Assembly: GCF_037300705.1 (NCBI RefSeq)
Contig: NZ_CP147776.1
Span: forward strand, 4,216,001 to 4,280,000
DNA from: Massilia sp. W12
Lineage (GTDB): Bacteria; Pseudomonadota; Gammaproteobacteria; Burkholderiales; Burkholderiaceae_D
Length of the DNA: 64,000 bases
Direction of reading: 5' to 3'
Made by a program: the position numbers and the translations under genes. The notes under the pieces were generated by a model, which did no database searches, was not told the DNA's origin, and worked only from the letters and a program-made list of their open reading frames with translations. Positions 1 to 9,200 of this stretch are shown here, piece by piece; the stretch's first letter is position 1; each line of letters begins with the position of its first letter.

Positions 1-302
1 CTGACTTTCTTGAATTTGGCCGCTCGGGCCGCAGTTACACATTTGCGGAAATAGTCGAACATTTGAGCGCGGCGGCGCCAGAGCAACCCTGGTTGAACGG
101 ATTGAAGGCGCAAAACTTCAAGCTGCGTTTGCTGCAGGATGGGCTTGCCCTGCTGACCTATCAATCTGTCAACCTCGACGCGCAAGGTCAGCCAGGCCTG
201 CACGCCTTGCGCTCTTCAATCTGGCAGCAAAACGCCAGTGGCTGGCAAATGATTTTCCATCAAGGCACGCCTACTGCAGTTTTTGCGCTGCAGGCGGAGT
301 GA
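1..302 (+). CDS. DUF4440 / NTF2-like family protein, 5' end missing
   Basis: The reading frame is open from base 3 to the TGA at 300-302, so only the C-terminal 99 residues are present. The fragment reads DFLEFGRSGRSY near its start and ends with SSIWQQ, GWQMIFHQGTPT. This is the layout of the small DUF4440/SnoaL-like proteins with an NTF2-like cone fold, in which an acidic stretch after LADDF is followed by a C-terminal W-x-M-x-FHQGTP motif. The substrate is unknown for most members. An internal start at 63 would cut the domain and is rejected. Confidence 0.7.
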   Translation, partial: DFLEFGRSGRSYTFAEIVEHLSAAAPEQPWLNGLKAQNFKLRLLQDGLALLTYQSVNLDAQGQPGLHALRSSIWQQNASGWQMIFHQGTPTAVFALQAE

Positions 303-368
303 TCAGAGGGGAGCACACGCCCTCCCCGTTTTACGTAGAAAATTAGCGCAATGGTGAAAAATAACAGA

Positions 369-590
369 TCATCCCCCAGTTAATTGGTCGTAAGGGGGAA
401 GATTGAGGATTGTTTCAGCCAGTTGATCATAAGCCTCTTCAAGATTTTCAGCGACTCGTCGCCGCTCTTCTAACAACAAATACTCTTCTGGCTCCAACTC
501 TCCATTTTCGGCCCCTTCCTGCAAGGCGCGCAATTCTGATGCAACAGCTTGAATACATACAATCAAGGCTTCAGTGCTTATTTCCGGCAT
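369..590 (-). CDS. Tsi2-like immunity protein (pair 1)
   Basis: A 73-residue acidic, predicted helical protein encoded 12 bases downstream of the Tse2-like toxin gene and in the same direction. A good ribosome site (GAGGAAA) sits before its ATG. It resembles my recollection of Pseudomonas aeruginosa Tsi2 (77 residues): both begin with a helix of the form ALxVCIQxVA / TLMVAIQCVA, both have an acidic middle, then an EEAYDQL / KNAYEQA segment and the ending LPPYDQL / LPPYDRL. Tsi2 is a cytoplasmic immunity protein that binds and neutralises Tse2, so the same role is inferred here. The match rests on memory and motif alignment, but the partner gene supports it independently. Confidence 0.8.
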   Translation of the reverse strand: MPEISTEALIVCIQAVASELRALQEGAENGELEPEEYLLLEERRRVAENLEEAYDQLAETILNLPPYDQLTGG

Positions 591-602
591 GTTATTTCCT
601 CT

Positions 603-1073
603 TTAATTCTCAGATTTTGCCAACTCACATTGACGCACGATCGCGGCACGAGCCATATTGTTCAAATATCCCTTCATTTGTGTAACCGTCATACGGGATT
701 TGCATTCTATTTGATAGTGATAACCCTTTAAGTTTGGGTTATATGAGCTGGTCTTTTGCTTTTTATCCTTAATCATCACCAACTCATCACTATATTCCGT
801 TCCAATCGGTATCCAAAATTCTTTTGTAGGAAACCATCCCGATACATCATGCAAAGAAGTACCACCGCCAGGCAAGACTTCAGGGCCATTTTCACCCAAA
901 GCAGTTTCCACATCGGCCTTACTGGTTACCATCTTACCTAACCTGTTACTATAGTATTCAGTATCTTCCCAGCGTGGATCAAGTATGCCATCACCAGGGT
1001 AAATACCAACTTTAATGCTTTTAAAAGATTTATCCATAACGGATCTATATAAATCACATTGTGTTTTTGCCAT
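603..1073 (-). CDS. Tse2-like toxin, ADP-ribosyltransferase-like fold (pair 1)
   Basis: A 156-residue protein that aligns along its length with Tse2 of Pseudomonas aeruginosa, an H1 type VI secretion effector that acts in the cytoplasm and has a fold related to ADP-ribosyltransferases. Shared blocks in order are an N-terminal LYRSV (Tse2 LYRAV), GGTSLHD (GGTSVFD), a W/F-IP-GTE block (FVIPDGTD), SYN followed by YHYQI (SYN/THYTI), and LNNMARAAI-RQ (LDNFVRNAIRRQ). No signal peptide or fused PAAR, VgrG or Rhs domain is present, which matches stand-alone Tse2. The ATG at 1073 has a GGAG site 7 bases upstream. The Tsi2-like gene follows immediately. Local base composition is poorer in GC than the flanking genes, hinting at acquisition. 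Confidence 0.82.
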   Translation of the reverse strand: MAKTQCDLYRSVMDKSFKSIKVGIYPGDGILDPRWEDTEYYSNRLGKMVTSKADVETALGENGPEVLPGGGTSLHDVSGWFPTKEFWIPIGTEYSDELVMIKDKKQKTSSYNPNLKGYHYQIECKSRMTVTQMKGYLNNMARAAIVRQCELAKSEN

Positions 1074-1194
1074 CGCTTTCTCCAGATAAAGTAAGCCGAC
1101 CGCCTGTCCAGTGCAGCGTCTCTACAAGCATGCAAATTTATTGAGAACAATCCATTAGAAATAACTCCCCTGGTATGTCTTTGTGATTTCACAC

Positions 1195-1220
1195 GCGTGG
1201 GCACAAAAGCGTGCCCACGC
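1195..1220 (-). terminator. Hairpin downstream of the 1242-1766 gene
   Basis: A perfect 10-base inverted repeat (GCGTGGGCAC / GTGCCCACGC) with a 6-base loop lies 22 bases past the stop codon of the exported protein gene. No long T-run follows, so it may be a weak or Rho-assisted terminator. It separates this gene from the toxin pair downstream. Confidence 0.45.
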
Positions 1221-1241
1221 TACATTGGCGCTGGCCAAACA

Positions 1242-1766
1242 TCAAGGCCAAGGCGTCCCAGGCGTGCAATTTTCCACAAACAGAATAATATTCCGGCTGT
1301 CATTCGGGATATACACTTGATTCACCGCGGAAGCCGGCAAAGTGCCGCTGGTGCAGGTGGCGCTTTGACCGGGACCGACCACAACCTTGGTTCCCACCTT
1401 GATGGTGCAGGAACTCATGATATTGAGCGGACTCCATTCCGGGCAGATATCGTTTTTCTTGGCGTATTCTTCACGCGGGCCGACCGGCTTGTCAAAACTC
1501 CACCAACGGCCATACACAGTGTAGGCCTTGTCTTTGTCCCATACGCGATACACCGTGACCGGCTTCTCAGCGACAAACACCTTGCCTTTGCACAGCGCGC
1601 CCTTGCCCGGTGCGCCAATGGCCGAGGCCAGCAGCGCATCGTCAGTGGCGGGAACCATGCCTGCCGGCGGGGTGATCACATCGCCAACGCATTCTTGTGC
1701 GGCGACGCCAAAGCTGGCGCCGGCGAATAAAGTTGCGATTAATAAAGATTGCCGAAATGCTTTCAT
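1242..1766 (-). CDS. Exported cysteine-containing protein of unknown function
   Basis: A 174-residue protein that starts at the ATG at 1766, behind a clear AGGAG site. A further-upstream alternative start would add ten residues and lacks a ribosome site. Residues 1-23 form a signal peptide (MKAFRQSLLIATLFAG ending in AAQ). The mature part has six cysteines, probably disulphide-bonded. Notable stretches are VTVYRVWDKD, YGRWWSFDKPVGP, CPEWSPL and VVVGPGQSATC. The VYR then WWS order faintly recalls the R and S elements of secreted ADP-ribosyltransferases and NAD-consuming toxins, but no acidic catalytic motif is obvious, so no function is assigned. It has its own hairpin downstream. Confidence 0.6.
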   Translation of the reverse strand: MKAFRQSLLIATLFAGASFGVAAQECVGDVITPPAGMVPATDDALLASAIGAPGKGALCKGKVFVAEKPVTVYRVWDKDKAYTVYGRWWSFDKPVGPREEYAKKNDICPEWSPLNIMSSCTIKVGTKVVVGPGQSATCTSGTLPASAVNQVYIPNDSRNIILFVENCTPGTPWP

Positions 1767-1844
1767 TTGTTTCTCCTGAAGAACAGCAAAAACCAAAGCG
1801 GCCAGCAGCCGCCAACAGATACAGCCAAAGTGAAGCGAAAATCT

Positions 1845-2201
1845 TTATGCGGCGAAAGCCTGCAGGCGCGCCAGCGTCAGGCGCTGATTGCCGCGCGCCC
1901 ATTCGTGCGCCAGATCATGGCCGCTCAGACTGTGATCGCTTTGCGCCGCCAACCAGGTGATGAATTCGGTTTCAGTTGCAAACACCAGGCATTCCGGCTG
2001 CTGCCCCTGGATACGCATGTTTTGCGCTTGTTGCGGGGTGGTGATCTGCCCGTCATACACTTCGGCGCAAACAAACTGGCCATCGATCATGGCCAGGCCG
2101 ATGCCGCAATATTCCGGGTGCTGCTCAATCAAGGTTTTGCCATTGCGCAAGGCTTGCGCCACGGCTTGCGCTAAAACCGGGCCTATCGTTTGGGTTGTCA
2201 T
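1845..2201 (-). CDS. Conserved-looking cytoplasmic protein, unknown function
   Basis: A 118-residue protein read from the ATG at 2201 (MTTQTIGPVL); a TTG three codons upstream is possible. It has no signal peptide and no membrane segment. Sequence such as LIEQHPEYCGIGLAM, AEVYDGQI and FVTW-like FITWLAAQSD suggests a small alpha/beta domain. I do not recognise the family. No clear ribosome site is visible, and it stands alone between two exported-protein genes. Confidence 0.55.
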   Translation of the reverse strand: MTTQTIGPVLAQAVAQALRNGKTLIEQHPEYCGIGLAMIDGQFVCAEVYDGQITTPQQAQNMRIQGQQPECLVFATETEFITWLAAQSDHSLSGHDLAHEWARGNQRLTLARLQAFAA

Positions 2202-2419
2202 ATGCGTCAATGCAGGTGTTGGAGGATGGCCGCAGTATGACAGGATTTGCGGCGCTGACGCTTTTTGCGCACAAGCTGCAGCCCCGGCTTGTGGGGGATG
2301 CGCAACAACGCGGGAAAGCGGCTTGCCGCTGCCCTTTCAGGCGCCGCGAACCGCCCGCTGGAGGACTGAGGCCGCAGGCTTTGCTTACGCTCAGCCCGGT
2401 GCGGCGGGTTGCAGATGGT

Positions 2420-2917
2420 TCAGGGTTTTGCTGTGGCTTTTTTAGCGCTGGCGGCGGGCTTTTGCTGCAATTCTTTTTCCATTTGCAAAATCAGCGCAAC
2501 CCGGCTTTTGCAATCGCCTTCCACCAAGGGGCACAGTTCGTGGTCGCTTAATTTCATCGCGCTTTGCTGTTTGCGCATGCGCGGCAACCAATCGTGTGCG
2601 GATTTTTCCGCGCCGGGCAAGCCGGTGCGGGCGGAGTTGGCGGCGCCGATCCAGGCGAAATACAAAATGCCCATGCGTTCTTGCTGCGCTTTGGCGCTGC
2701 GCCCTTTCACATTGGCGTGATGGGCTTGCAAACAGGCGTCGTATTCGTGCGCATCGTCGTGCATCAAGTCGTGGCAATCTTCGCGCGCGCTGGCGGCGGC
2801 GGCGCGCATCGCTTCTTGTTGCGGCGTGAGCGTATTCGCACTGGCTGAGGCGGCAAACGCCGGGGTCAGACTGAACAGCGCCGCCGCCGCAATTCCAACT
2901 GTCAAACCTGGCTTCAT
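2420..2917 (-). CDS. Exported protein of unknown function
   Basis: A 165-residue protein whose ATG at 2917 overlaps the stop of the upstream Kazal-like lipoprotein gene as ATGA, so the two are translationally coupled. The first ~23 residues are a signal peptide ending in TPAFAASA. The mature part is helical, with CHDLMHDDAHEYDACL (two cysteines spaced as in a helical hairpin), a later CPLVEGDCKSR, and a lysine/alanine-rich tail. It could be a small periplasmic partner of the Kazal-like protein. No family is recognised. Confidence 0.6.
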   Translation of the reverse strand: MKPGLTVGIAAAALFSLTPAFAASASANTLTPQQEAMRAAAASAREDCHDLMHDDAHEYDACLQAHHANVKGRSAKAQQERMGILYFAWIGAANSARTGLPGAEKSAHDWLPRMRKQQSAMKLSDHELCPLVEGDCKSRVALILQMEKELQQKPAASAKKATAKP

Positions 2918-3321
2918 TTCGACTCCAGCTTGCCAGGCCCGCTGCATTCGCCTTGGATATAGCCGCTCACTTTGCTGTCAATGCAAGCTTTGCATGCATT
3001 CGAGAAGGTTTGCAGATTTTCCGAGGGGCAAGGCGGGCGCACGCAGCGCACGCCGGTATCGCGCACCGCGCACACCGGTTTGTAATCGGCAGTGCAAATT
3101 GTGCTTTTAGAACGCGGGCTGGGGCAGGCTTGCATGCGTTCTTTCACTTGCGCCACTTGTTTCACCAAGGCTTCATCGGACGGCTGGGAGGGCGGGGCCG
3201 ACGGCGCGGCTGCGCTGGCGGCGGCAGGCGCGGCGGCTGGCGCTTGTGCAGGCGGGCTGACCTGGGCGCAGGCGCTGCAAATGAATAACATCAGGCTGCT
3301 GACGAGAATCGAGACTTTCAT
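2914..3321 (-). CDS. Lipoprotein with a Kazal-like domain
   Basis: A 135-residue protein read from the ATG at 3321, preceded by TTTGGAG; a TTG four codons upstream is in frame but is part of that ribosome site. The N-terminus is a lipoprotein signal peptide with lipobox ICSAC. An alanine/proline-rich linker follows (about residues 24-47). The C-terminal ~60 residues show Kazal spacing of cysteines: CTADYKPVCA, CVRPPCPS, TFSNACKACID and GYIQGEC. Kazal domains typically inhibit serine proteases, so a periplasmic or outer-membrane-anchored protease inhibitor is plausible. It is coupled to the exported protein downstream. Confidence 0.72.
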   Translation of the reverse strand: MKVSILVSSLMLFICSACAQVSPPAQAPAAAPAAASAAAPSAPPSQPSDEALVKQVAQVKERMQACPSPRSKSTICTADYKPVCAVRDTGVRCVRPPCPSENLQTFSNACKACIDSKVSGYIQGECSGPGKLESK

Positions 3322-3348
3322 GGTTTTCTCCAAAGAAACATTCCGGTG

Positions 3349-4635
3349 TCAGAGCGCTCTTTGCAAGCGAAGTTCCGTTTGCGCCGGGCGTCCGGGTAAA
3401 TGCAGGCGCACGCTTTGCGGCGGCTGCTCGGCCAACAGCACGCCGTCTTTCCACACCGCCAGCCGGGCGGCGCGCAGGCGGATCGCTTCGGCGCAGTTGG
3501 CGGCGTCGAGCAAGACCATGCTGGCTGGCGCGCCTTCACGCAAGCCCCAATCCAGGCCCAGAATCTGCGCCGGACGGCTGGTGACGGCGGCAAAGCAGTC
3601 CGAAATCCCTTGCTGTGAAGTCATTTGCGCCACATGCAATCCCATCTGCGCCACTTCCAGCATATCGGCGGAACCAAAGCTGTACCAGGGGTCCATCACG
3701 CAATCATGGCCAAACGCCACCGGCACGCCAGCGGCCAGCAATTCCGGCACACGGGTCATGCCGCGCCGTTTCGGATAGCTGTCATGCCGTCCTTGCAGGG
3801 TGATATTGATGAGCGGATTGGCGATCGCGGCCAGGCCGGCTTCGGCCATCAGCGGCAACAGCTTGCTGACGTAATAGTTATCCATCGAATGCATGGAAGT
3901 CAGGTGCGACGCCGCCACCCTGCCCTGCAGCCCCAGCCGCTGCGCATGGTAAGCCAGGGTTTCGACATGACGCGAATGCGGATCGTCGGATTCATCGCAG
4001 TGCATATCGACGCGCAAACCGCGCGCCGCCGCCAGTTCGCACAGCAGGCGCACCGATTCCGCGCCGTCGGCCATGGTGCGCTCAAAATGCGGGATGCCGC
4101 CCACCACCTCCACCCCCAAGTCCAGCGCCTGCTCCAGTTGCGCCAAGGCGCCCGGGCTGCGCAATACGCCGTCTTGCGGGAAGGCCACCAACTCCAGATG
4201 CAAATACGGGGCGACGCGGCGTTTGACTTCCAGCAAGGCGCGCACCGCCAGCAAGCGCGAATCGCACACATCGACATGCGAGCGGATCGCCAGCACGCCG
4301 CGCGCCACCGCCCAGTCGCAGTATTCCAAGGCGCGGCTGATGATGGCCTCTTCTGTCAGATGCGGTTTCAACTCGCCCCACAGCGCAATGCCTTCGAGCA
4401 GGGTGCCGCTTTGGTTCAAGCGCGGCAAGCCCAGGCTGAGCGTGGCGTCCATATGAAAATGCGCGTCAACAAAGGGCGTACTGAGTAATTTGCCATGCGC
4501 GGCAATCTCGCGCGCCGCCGCCACGGCCAATTGCGGCCCGATGTGGACGATGCGCCCGCCCTGCACCGCCACGTCTTGTTGCTGGCGGCCATCGGGCAGA
4601 TTCACGCCGCGCAAAATGAAGTCGAGTTCAGCCAC
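3349..4635 (-). CDS. codA: Cytosine deaminase
   Basis: A 428-residue amidohydrolase-superfamily enzyme that would convert cytosine to uracil plus ammonia in the cytoplasm for pyrimidine salvage. The metal-binding and catalytic motifs are intact: DAHFHMD near residue 60, RSHVDVCD, the HCDESDD block, SHLTSMH, and GHDCVMDPWYSFG. The segment ANPLINITLQGRHDSYPKRRG (split here for length as ANPLINI, LQGRHDSYP, KRRG) matches Escherichia coli CodA closely. The gene overlaps the permease gene upstream by 8 bases, forming a transport-plus-deamination operon. Confidence 0.93.
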   Translation of the reverse strand: MAELDFILRGVNLPDGRQQQDVAVQGGRIVHIGPQLAVAAAREIAAHGKLLSTPFVDAHFHMDATLSLGLPRLNQSGTLLEGIALWGELKPHLTEEAIISRALEYCDWAVARGVLAIRSHVDVCDSRLLAVRALLEVKRRVAPYLHLELVAFPQDGVLRSPGALAQLEQALDLGVEVVGGIPHFERTMADGAESVRLLCELAAARGLRVDMHCDESDDPHSRHVETLAYHAQRLGLQGRVAASHLTSMHSMDNYYVSKLLPLMAEAGLAAIANPLINITLQGRHDSYPKRRGMTRVPELLAAGVPVAFGHDCVMDPWYSFGSADMLEVAQMGLHVAQMTSQQGISDCFAAVTSRPAQILGLDWGLREGAPASMVLLDAANCAEAIRLRAARLAVWKDGVLLAEQPPQSVRLHLPGRPAQTELRLQRAL

Positions 4636-6073
4636 GTTGCCCCCGACTCAACAGCCAATAACACAAGCCGGCCAGACTGATGCCAACAAACCAGGCATAC
4701 ACATACACATCCAAAAAGATTTGCGGCGGGGTGGCGACCAGATTCGGGGCGGCGGCATGCAAAAAGCCGGGCAGATTCGGCAGCACGCCGCACAAAAAGC
4801 TGATCACCGCCTTGTGATTCCAGCCATTTTTGTAGGCATATTCGCCTTGTTCCTGATACAGCGCATTGCAATCGAGTCGGGTGGCGCGCAGCAGGTAGTA
4901 ATCAACGATCATGATGCCGGCAATCGGCCCCAGCAAAGCGGAATAGCCGACCAGCCAGGTGAAGATATAGTTTTGCGTGCTTTCCAAAATTTTCCACGGC
5001 ATCATCAAGAGCGCAATGCCGACCGTCAAATAACCGCCGGCGCGGTAACTGATGCGGGATGGCGAGAGGGCGGAAAAATCATATGCAGGGCCGACCAGAT
5101 TCGCCGCCAGATTCACGCTCACGGTATCAATCAACAGCACGATCAAGGCGAACAGCACGGCGGCGCCAGTCATGCGGCTGGCCAAATCAACCGGGTCCCA
5201 CAGCGCTTTGCCATAAATCACCACCGTGGCGGATGTCACCAGCACCGCCAACACCGCCAGCAAACCCATGGGGCCGGGCAAGCCTATGCTTTGGCCGACG
5301 ATCTGGTCACGCTGACTTTTGGCGAAGCGGGTGAAGTCCGGGATGTTCAAGGCCAGGGTGGCCCAAAAGCCCACCATCGCCGTCAGGCTGGGCCAAAACA
5401 CCTGCCAAAATTGGCCGGCTTTCGCGCCGCCGGCTTCAAATGCCGATGGTTTATCCCACATCGGGCCAAAGCCGCCGGCTTTGTCATGCGCCCACCACAG
5501 CAACATAAAGCAGACAACGATTTTGAGCGGCGCGGTCCAGGTTTCCAATTTGCGCACCGATTCGATGCCGTGCACCACAAACCAGAGTTGAATCGCCCAG
5601 AAAAATAAAAAGCACAAGAGCTGGCTCAAACTGATGCCAAGCAGGGCCAGCTTGGGGTCAGCCAAGGGGCTGCCGATGATGACGCCGAGCAAGGTGTGCA
5701 CCATCGTGCCGCCAAACCAGGTTTGGATGCCATACCAGCCGCATGCCACAATCGCGCGCAGCAAGGCCGGCAGACGCGCGCCGCGCGTGCCGAAGGAGGC
5801 GCGCACCAGCACCGCATACGGAATGCCGTACTTGGTTCCGGCATGACCAATCAACAGCATGGGAATCAAGACAATCAGATTGGCCAGGAACACGGTGCCG
5901 GCGGCTTGGCCGGCGGACATACCGTTATCGATCAGACTGGAAGCCAAGGTGTAAGCCGGAATGCACATCACCATGCCTATCCATAGGGCGGCAAAATGAT
6001 ACCAGCGCCAGGTGCGCTGTTCGACCGTGGTCGGGGCCAGGTCATGGTTCCACAGTTCGGAAGAAGTATTCAC
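4628..6073 (-). CDS. NCS1-family nucleobase permease (probably cytosine/uracil)
   Basis: A 481-residue membrane protein with about 12 hydrophobic segments. It opens with WNHDLAPTTVEQRTW and WYHFAALWIGM, the hallmark of NCS1 transporters for uracil, allantoin, hydantoin and cytosine; GTRGARLPALLRAIVACGWYGIQ (shortened: GTRGARLPA, ACGWYGIQTW) belongs to the same family. Its length suits the PucI/FurA-like branch better than ~420-residue CodB, but overlap with codA points to cytosine or uracil uptake. The start is a GTG at 6073 with a weak purine-rich site. The 165-base gap upstream should hold the operon promoter. Confidence 0.85.
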   Translation of the reverse strand: MNTSSELWNHDLAPTTVEQRTWRWYHFAALWIGMVMCIPAYTLASSLIDNGMSAGQAAGTVFLANLIVLIPMLLIGHAGTKYGIPYAVLVRASFGTRGARLPALLRAIVACGWYGIQTWFGGTMVHTLLGVIIGSPLADPKLALLGISLSQLLCFLFFWAIQLWFVVHGIESVRKLETWTAPLKIVVCFMLLWWAHDKAGGFGPMWDKPSAFEAGGAKAGQFWQVFWPSLTAMVGFWATLALNIPDFTRFAKSQRDQIVGQSIGLPGPMGLLAVLAVLVTSATVVIYGKALWDPVDLASRMTGAAVLFALIVLLIDTVSVNLAANLVGPAYDFSALSPSRISYRAGGYLTVGIALLMMPWKILESTQNYIFTWLVGYSALLGPIAGIMIVDYYLLRATRLDCNALYQEQGEYAYKNGWNHKAVISFLCGVLPNLPGFLHAAAPNLVATPPQIFLDVYVYAWFVGISLAGLCYWLLSRGQRG

Positions 6074-6238
6074 GCGTTCTCTCTTATTTTGGGGGAAGGG
6101 AAAGGCTGGACAATTTGCGGCATTGTCATTCCATTAAGCTTGCCTGATGAACAGCCGGAACGCTTCGACGATAGCATGCTTTTGAGTCGCTGCCGTTTTT
6201 TGCTATATGCTGGCGCAAAAAAAACAACAGGCGCTGCG

Positions 6239-9200
6239 TTAATGGCTGGCGCTATCCCAGCGCTGTAAAAAATCTTCAAACGCCGCGCCATCCAGCGGGC
6301 CGGCGAAGAAGAAGCCTTGCGCATAGTCGCAGCCGGCGCGGGTCAGCAAATCGCGCTGGGCGCGGGTTTCCACGCCTTCGGCCACCACTTTCAAACCGAG
6401 TTTATGCGCCATCACGATGATGGATTCACATAAGGTCAGGTTATCGTCATCGTTTTCCAGATTGGCGACAAAGCTTTTGTCGATTTTCAGATAATCGATA
6501 TCAAATTTCTTCAGATACGAGAGTGAAGAATAGCCGGTGCCGAAATCATCCAGCGAAACTTGCATGCCGGCGTCGCGGAAGGCCAGCAGTTTTTCGGTGA
6601 CATTCGTCTCCACATTCATCAGCAAACCTTCGGTGATTTCAATCACCATGCTCTGTCCGGTCAGCCCCAATTCCTGCAGATAGCGGAACCAGGCGCGCGT
6701 CGGCCCGCCATCTTTGCGGAATTGCACAGGCGATTTATTGACGCTGATTTGAAACGCGATGCCGAATCGGTCGCGCAGGCGCGCCACTTCGCGCGCGGAT
6801 TCGCGGAAGACCCAATCGCCGATGTCATTAATCATGCCGGTCTCTTCCGCCAGCGGGATAAACTCCGCCGGGCTGACCAGGCCGCGCACCGGATGCCGCC
6901 AGCGCACCAGCGCTTCAGCCTTGTGTATCTGGCCGTTGTTCAATTCAATAATCGGCTGGTAATACACACAGAATTGGCCGCCCTCAATCGCCACCCGCAA
7001 ATCATTGGTCAGGCGGCGGCGCGCCTGCGCCGCATGCTGCATTTCCGCTGCAAAATAACAATGCCGGTTGCGCCCGGCGTTTTTGCTGCTGTACATGGCC
7101 TGGTCGGCATGTTTCAGCAAGTCCTCAATTTCGCGCGCGTCGTCCGGGTACAGCGCAATGCCGATGCTGGCGGAAATATACGCCTGTTCCTGATTGAGCA
7201 AATACGGTTCGGCCAAACTGCCGATTAAATCACGCGCAATCCGCTCCACGCATTCAATATCATCCAGTTGCGAGAGCAAAATCACAAATTCATCGCCGCC
7301 CAGACGCGCCACCGTGTCGGAGGCGCGCACGCATGCGCTGATGCGGCGCGCCGCCTGCACCAGCAGCACATCGCCCATATCATGGCCGAGCGTGTCATTG
7401 ACTTCTTTGAAGCGGTCCAGGTCGATCACCAGCAAAGCCAGACGGCAGCTTTCGCGGCGCGCTTTCAAGATTTCCTGCTGCAGCCGGTCTTGCAGCATAT
7501 GGCGGTTGGCCAGCCCGGTGAGGGCGTCAAAATTGGCCTGACGCCAGATCAGCTGTTCTGACTTTTTGCGCTCGGTGATATCGGAACAGACCCGCACATG
7601 GTGCGTGATCTGACCGTTTTCAGCGCGGATTTGCTTGACCGAGAGCGCCTCGACATACAATTCGCCGTTTTTACGGCGCTGATTGAATTCGCCGCGCCAA
7701 TATTGCTGATGCTGCAGCGCCAGCATCATATTTTCATATTCGTCATCCTGCCCGTCATCGAGCAAAAAGCGCGGGTTCTGCCCTTCGATCTCGTGCAGGC
7801 TGTAGCCGGTGATGGCGGAAAACGCCGGATTGATGGCCATGATGCCCATATCCGGCCCGCACACCAGCACGCCCTCATCGACTGTATTGAAAACTGTGAT
7901 CGCCAGCCTTTGCGCCTCTTCGCGCAGATAGCGTTCGGTGATATCAATCGTGGTGCCTATCATTTGCACCGGCTGCCCGGCGGCGTTGCGATGCACCTCG
8001 CCTTGCGCATGGATATGACGCACCGAGCCATCCGGCCAGACGATGCGGTATTCAACATCGTAAGGCCGCACACCGGCCAGGGCATTGCTCAACGCCTGGC
8101 CGACTTTGGCCACATCGTCAGCATGCAGAATGCGGAAAAAAGCGTCATGCGAGGGGCGGCCCGATTCCGGCGGCAGACCGAAAATACGGAATAACTGTTC
8201 TGACCAGATTTCCGAATTGTCCACCACATTCCACTCAAATGTGCCGAGATTGGCGATGCGCAATGCGGTGCGCAACAGATATTCATTGGCGCGCAGCGTG
8301 CTTTCCATCTGCTTGCGCGCGGAAATATCGCGCGCCGATGCATACAGCAGGGTTTGCCCCTCCAGCTCCAGGCGGATAGCGTTGATTTCCACATCCAGCG
8401 CATGGCCGTCTTTGTGTAAATACAGCGCTTCCAGCATGCGCCCATGCGGCGGCAGCGACAAAATGAGCTGGCGCAATTCGAGCGCCGACCACTGCATTTG
8501 CCATCGGCATGCGTCGCGCCCGACCAATTCGTCTTCGGCATAACCCAGCAAGTGGCAGAATGCGGGATTGACCTGAACCACCCTTCCATCCAGGTCAAGA
8601 ATATGAATGCCATCGCTGGAAGCCGCCAGCAACATGGCGTTTTTATGACTGGCGGCGGACAATCTGCGCTCCGCCTCTTTGTGTGCGCTGATGTCTAAGG
8701 CCATGGTGATCATCAGGCGGCTGCCCTCAAACAGCGAGTGCACCGGGCGCAAATGAAATTCCCAGGTCAATTGACGGCCATCGGCGGATTTGAGTTGAAA
8801 CTCCCCTTCGGTGCTGTGGTCGCCATCGGCAAAGCTGCGCGCCATGGCCTGCTGCAGCGCCTCGCGCTGACCGGCTTGCATGGCCAGGGCCAGCCAGCTT
8901 GGCAAATCCGGTGTCTGCTGCAAATCATAGCCGCAGGATTGCACCCAGGTTTGGCTCAGCATCAGGATGGCGCCGTCTTCGGCATGCAACATCATCGGAA
9001 TCGGCGCATCGCTGACCACTTGCCGTAAGCGGCTGGCGCGCTGGCGCGCTTCGGCCAGGGTCTGCTCACTTTCCATTCGCACCTCGGCCGCCAGCCGGCT
9101 TTGCTGCGTCAGATATTGCAAAATGCACAGACGGTTGCGCCATTGCCAGGACGCGCTGCGGGAGTCGATGAATTCAAATAACAAGCCTGCGGGCAATTGC

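Noticed and set aside
1197-1730. A 177-codon plus-strand open frame
   Set aside because: It is antisense to the exported cysteine protein, which has a signal peptide and a ribosome site.
3625-5608. Long plus-strand open frames (287 and 372 codons) opposite codA and the permease
   Set aside because: Both mirror well-supported genes and their His/Gln/Arg-rich products match no fold.
6074-6238. Possible purine or pyrimidine riboswitch before the permease-codA operon
   Set aside because: A G-rich stretch caught attention, but no three-way-junction or other known aptamer pattern could be drawn.
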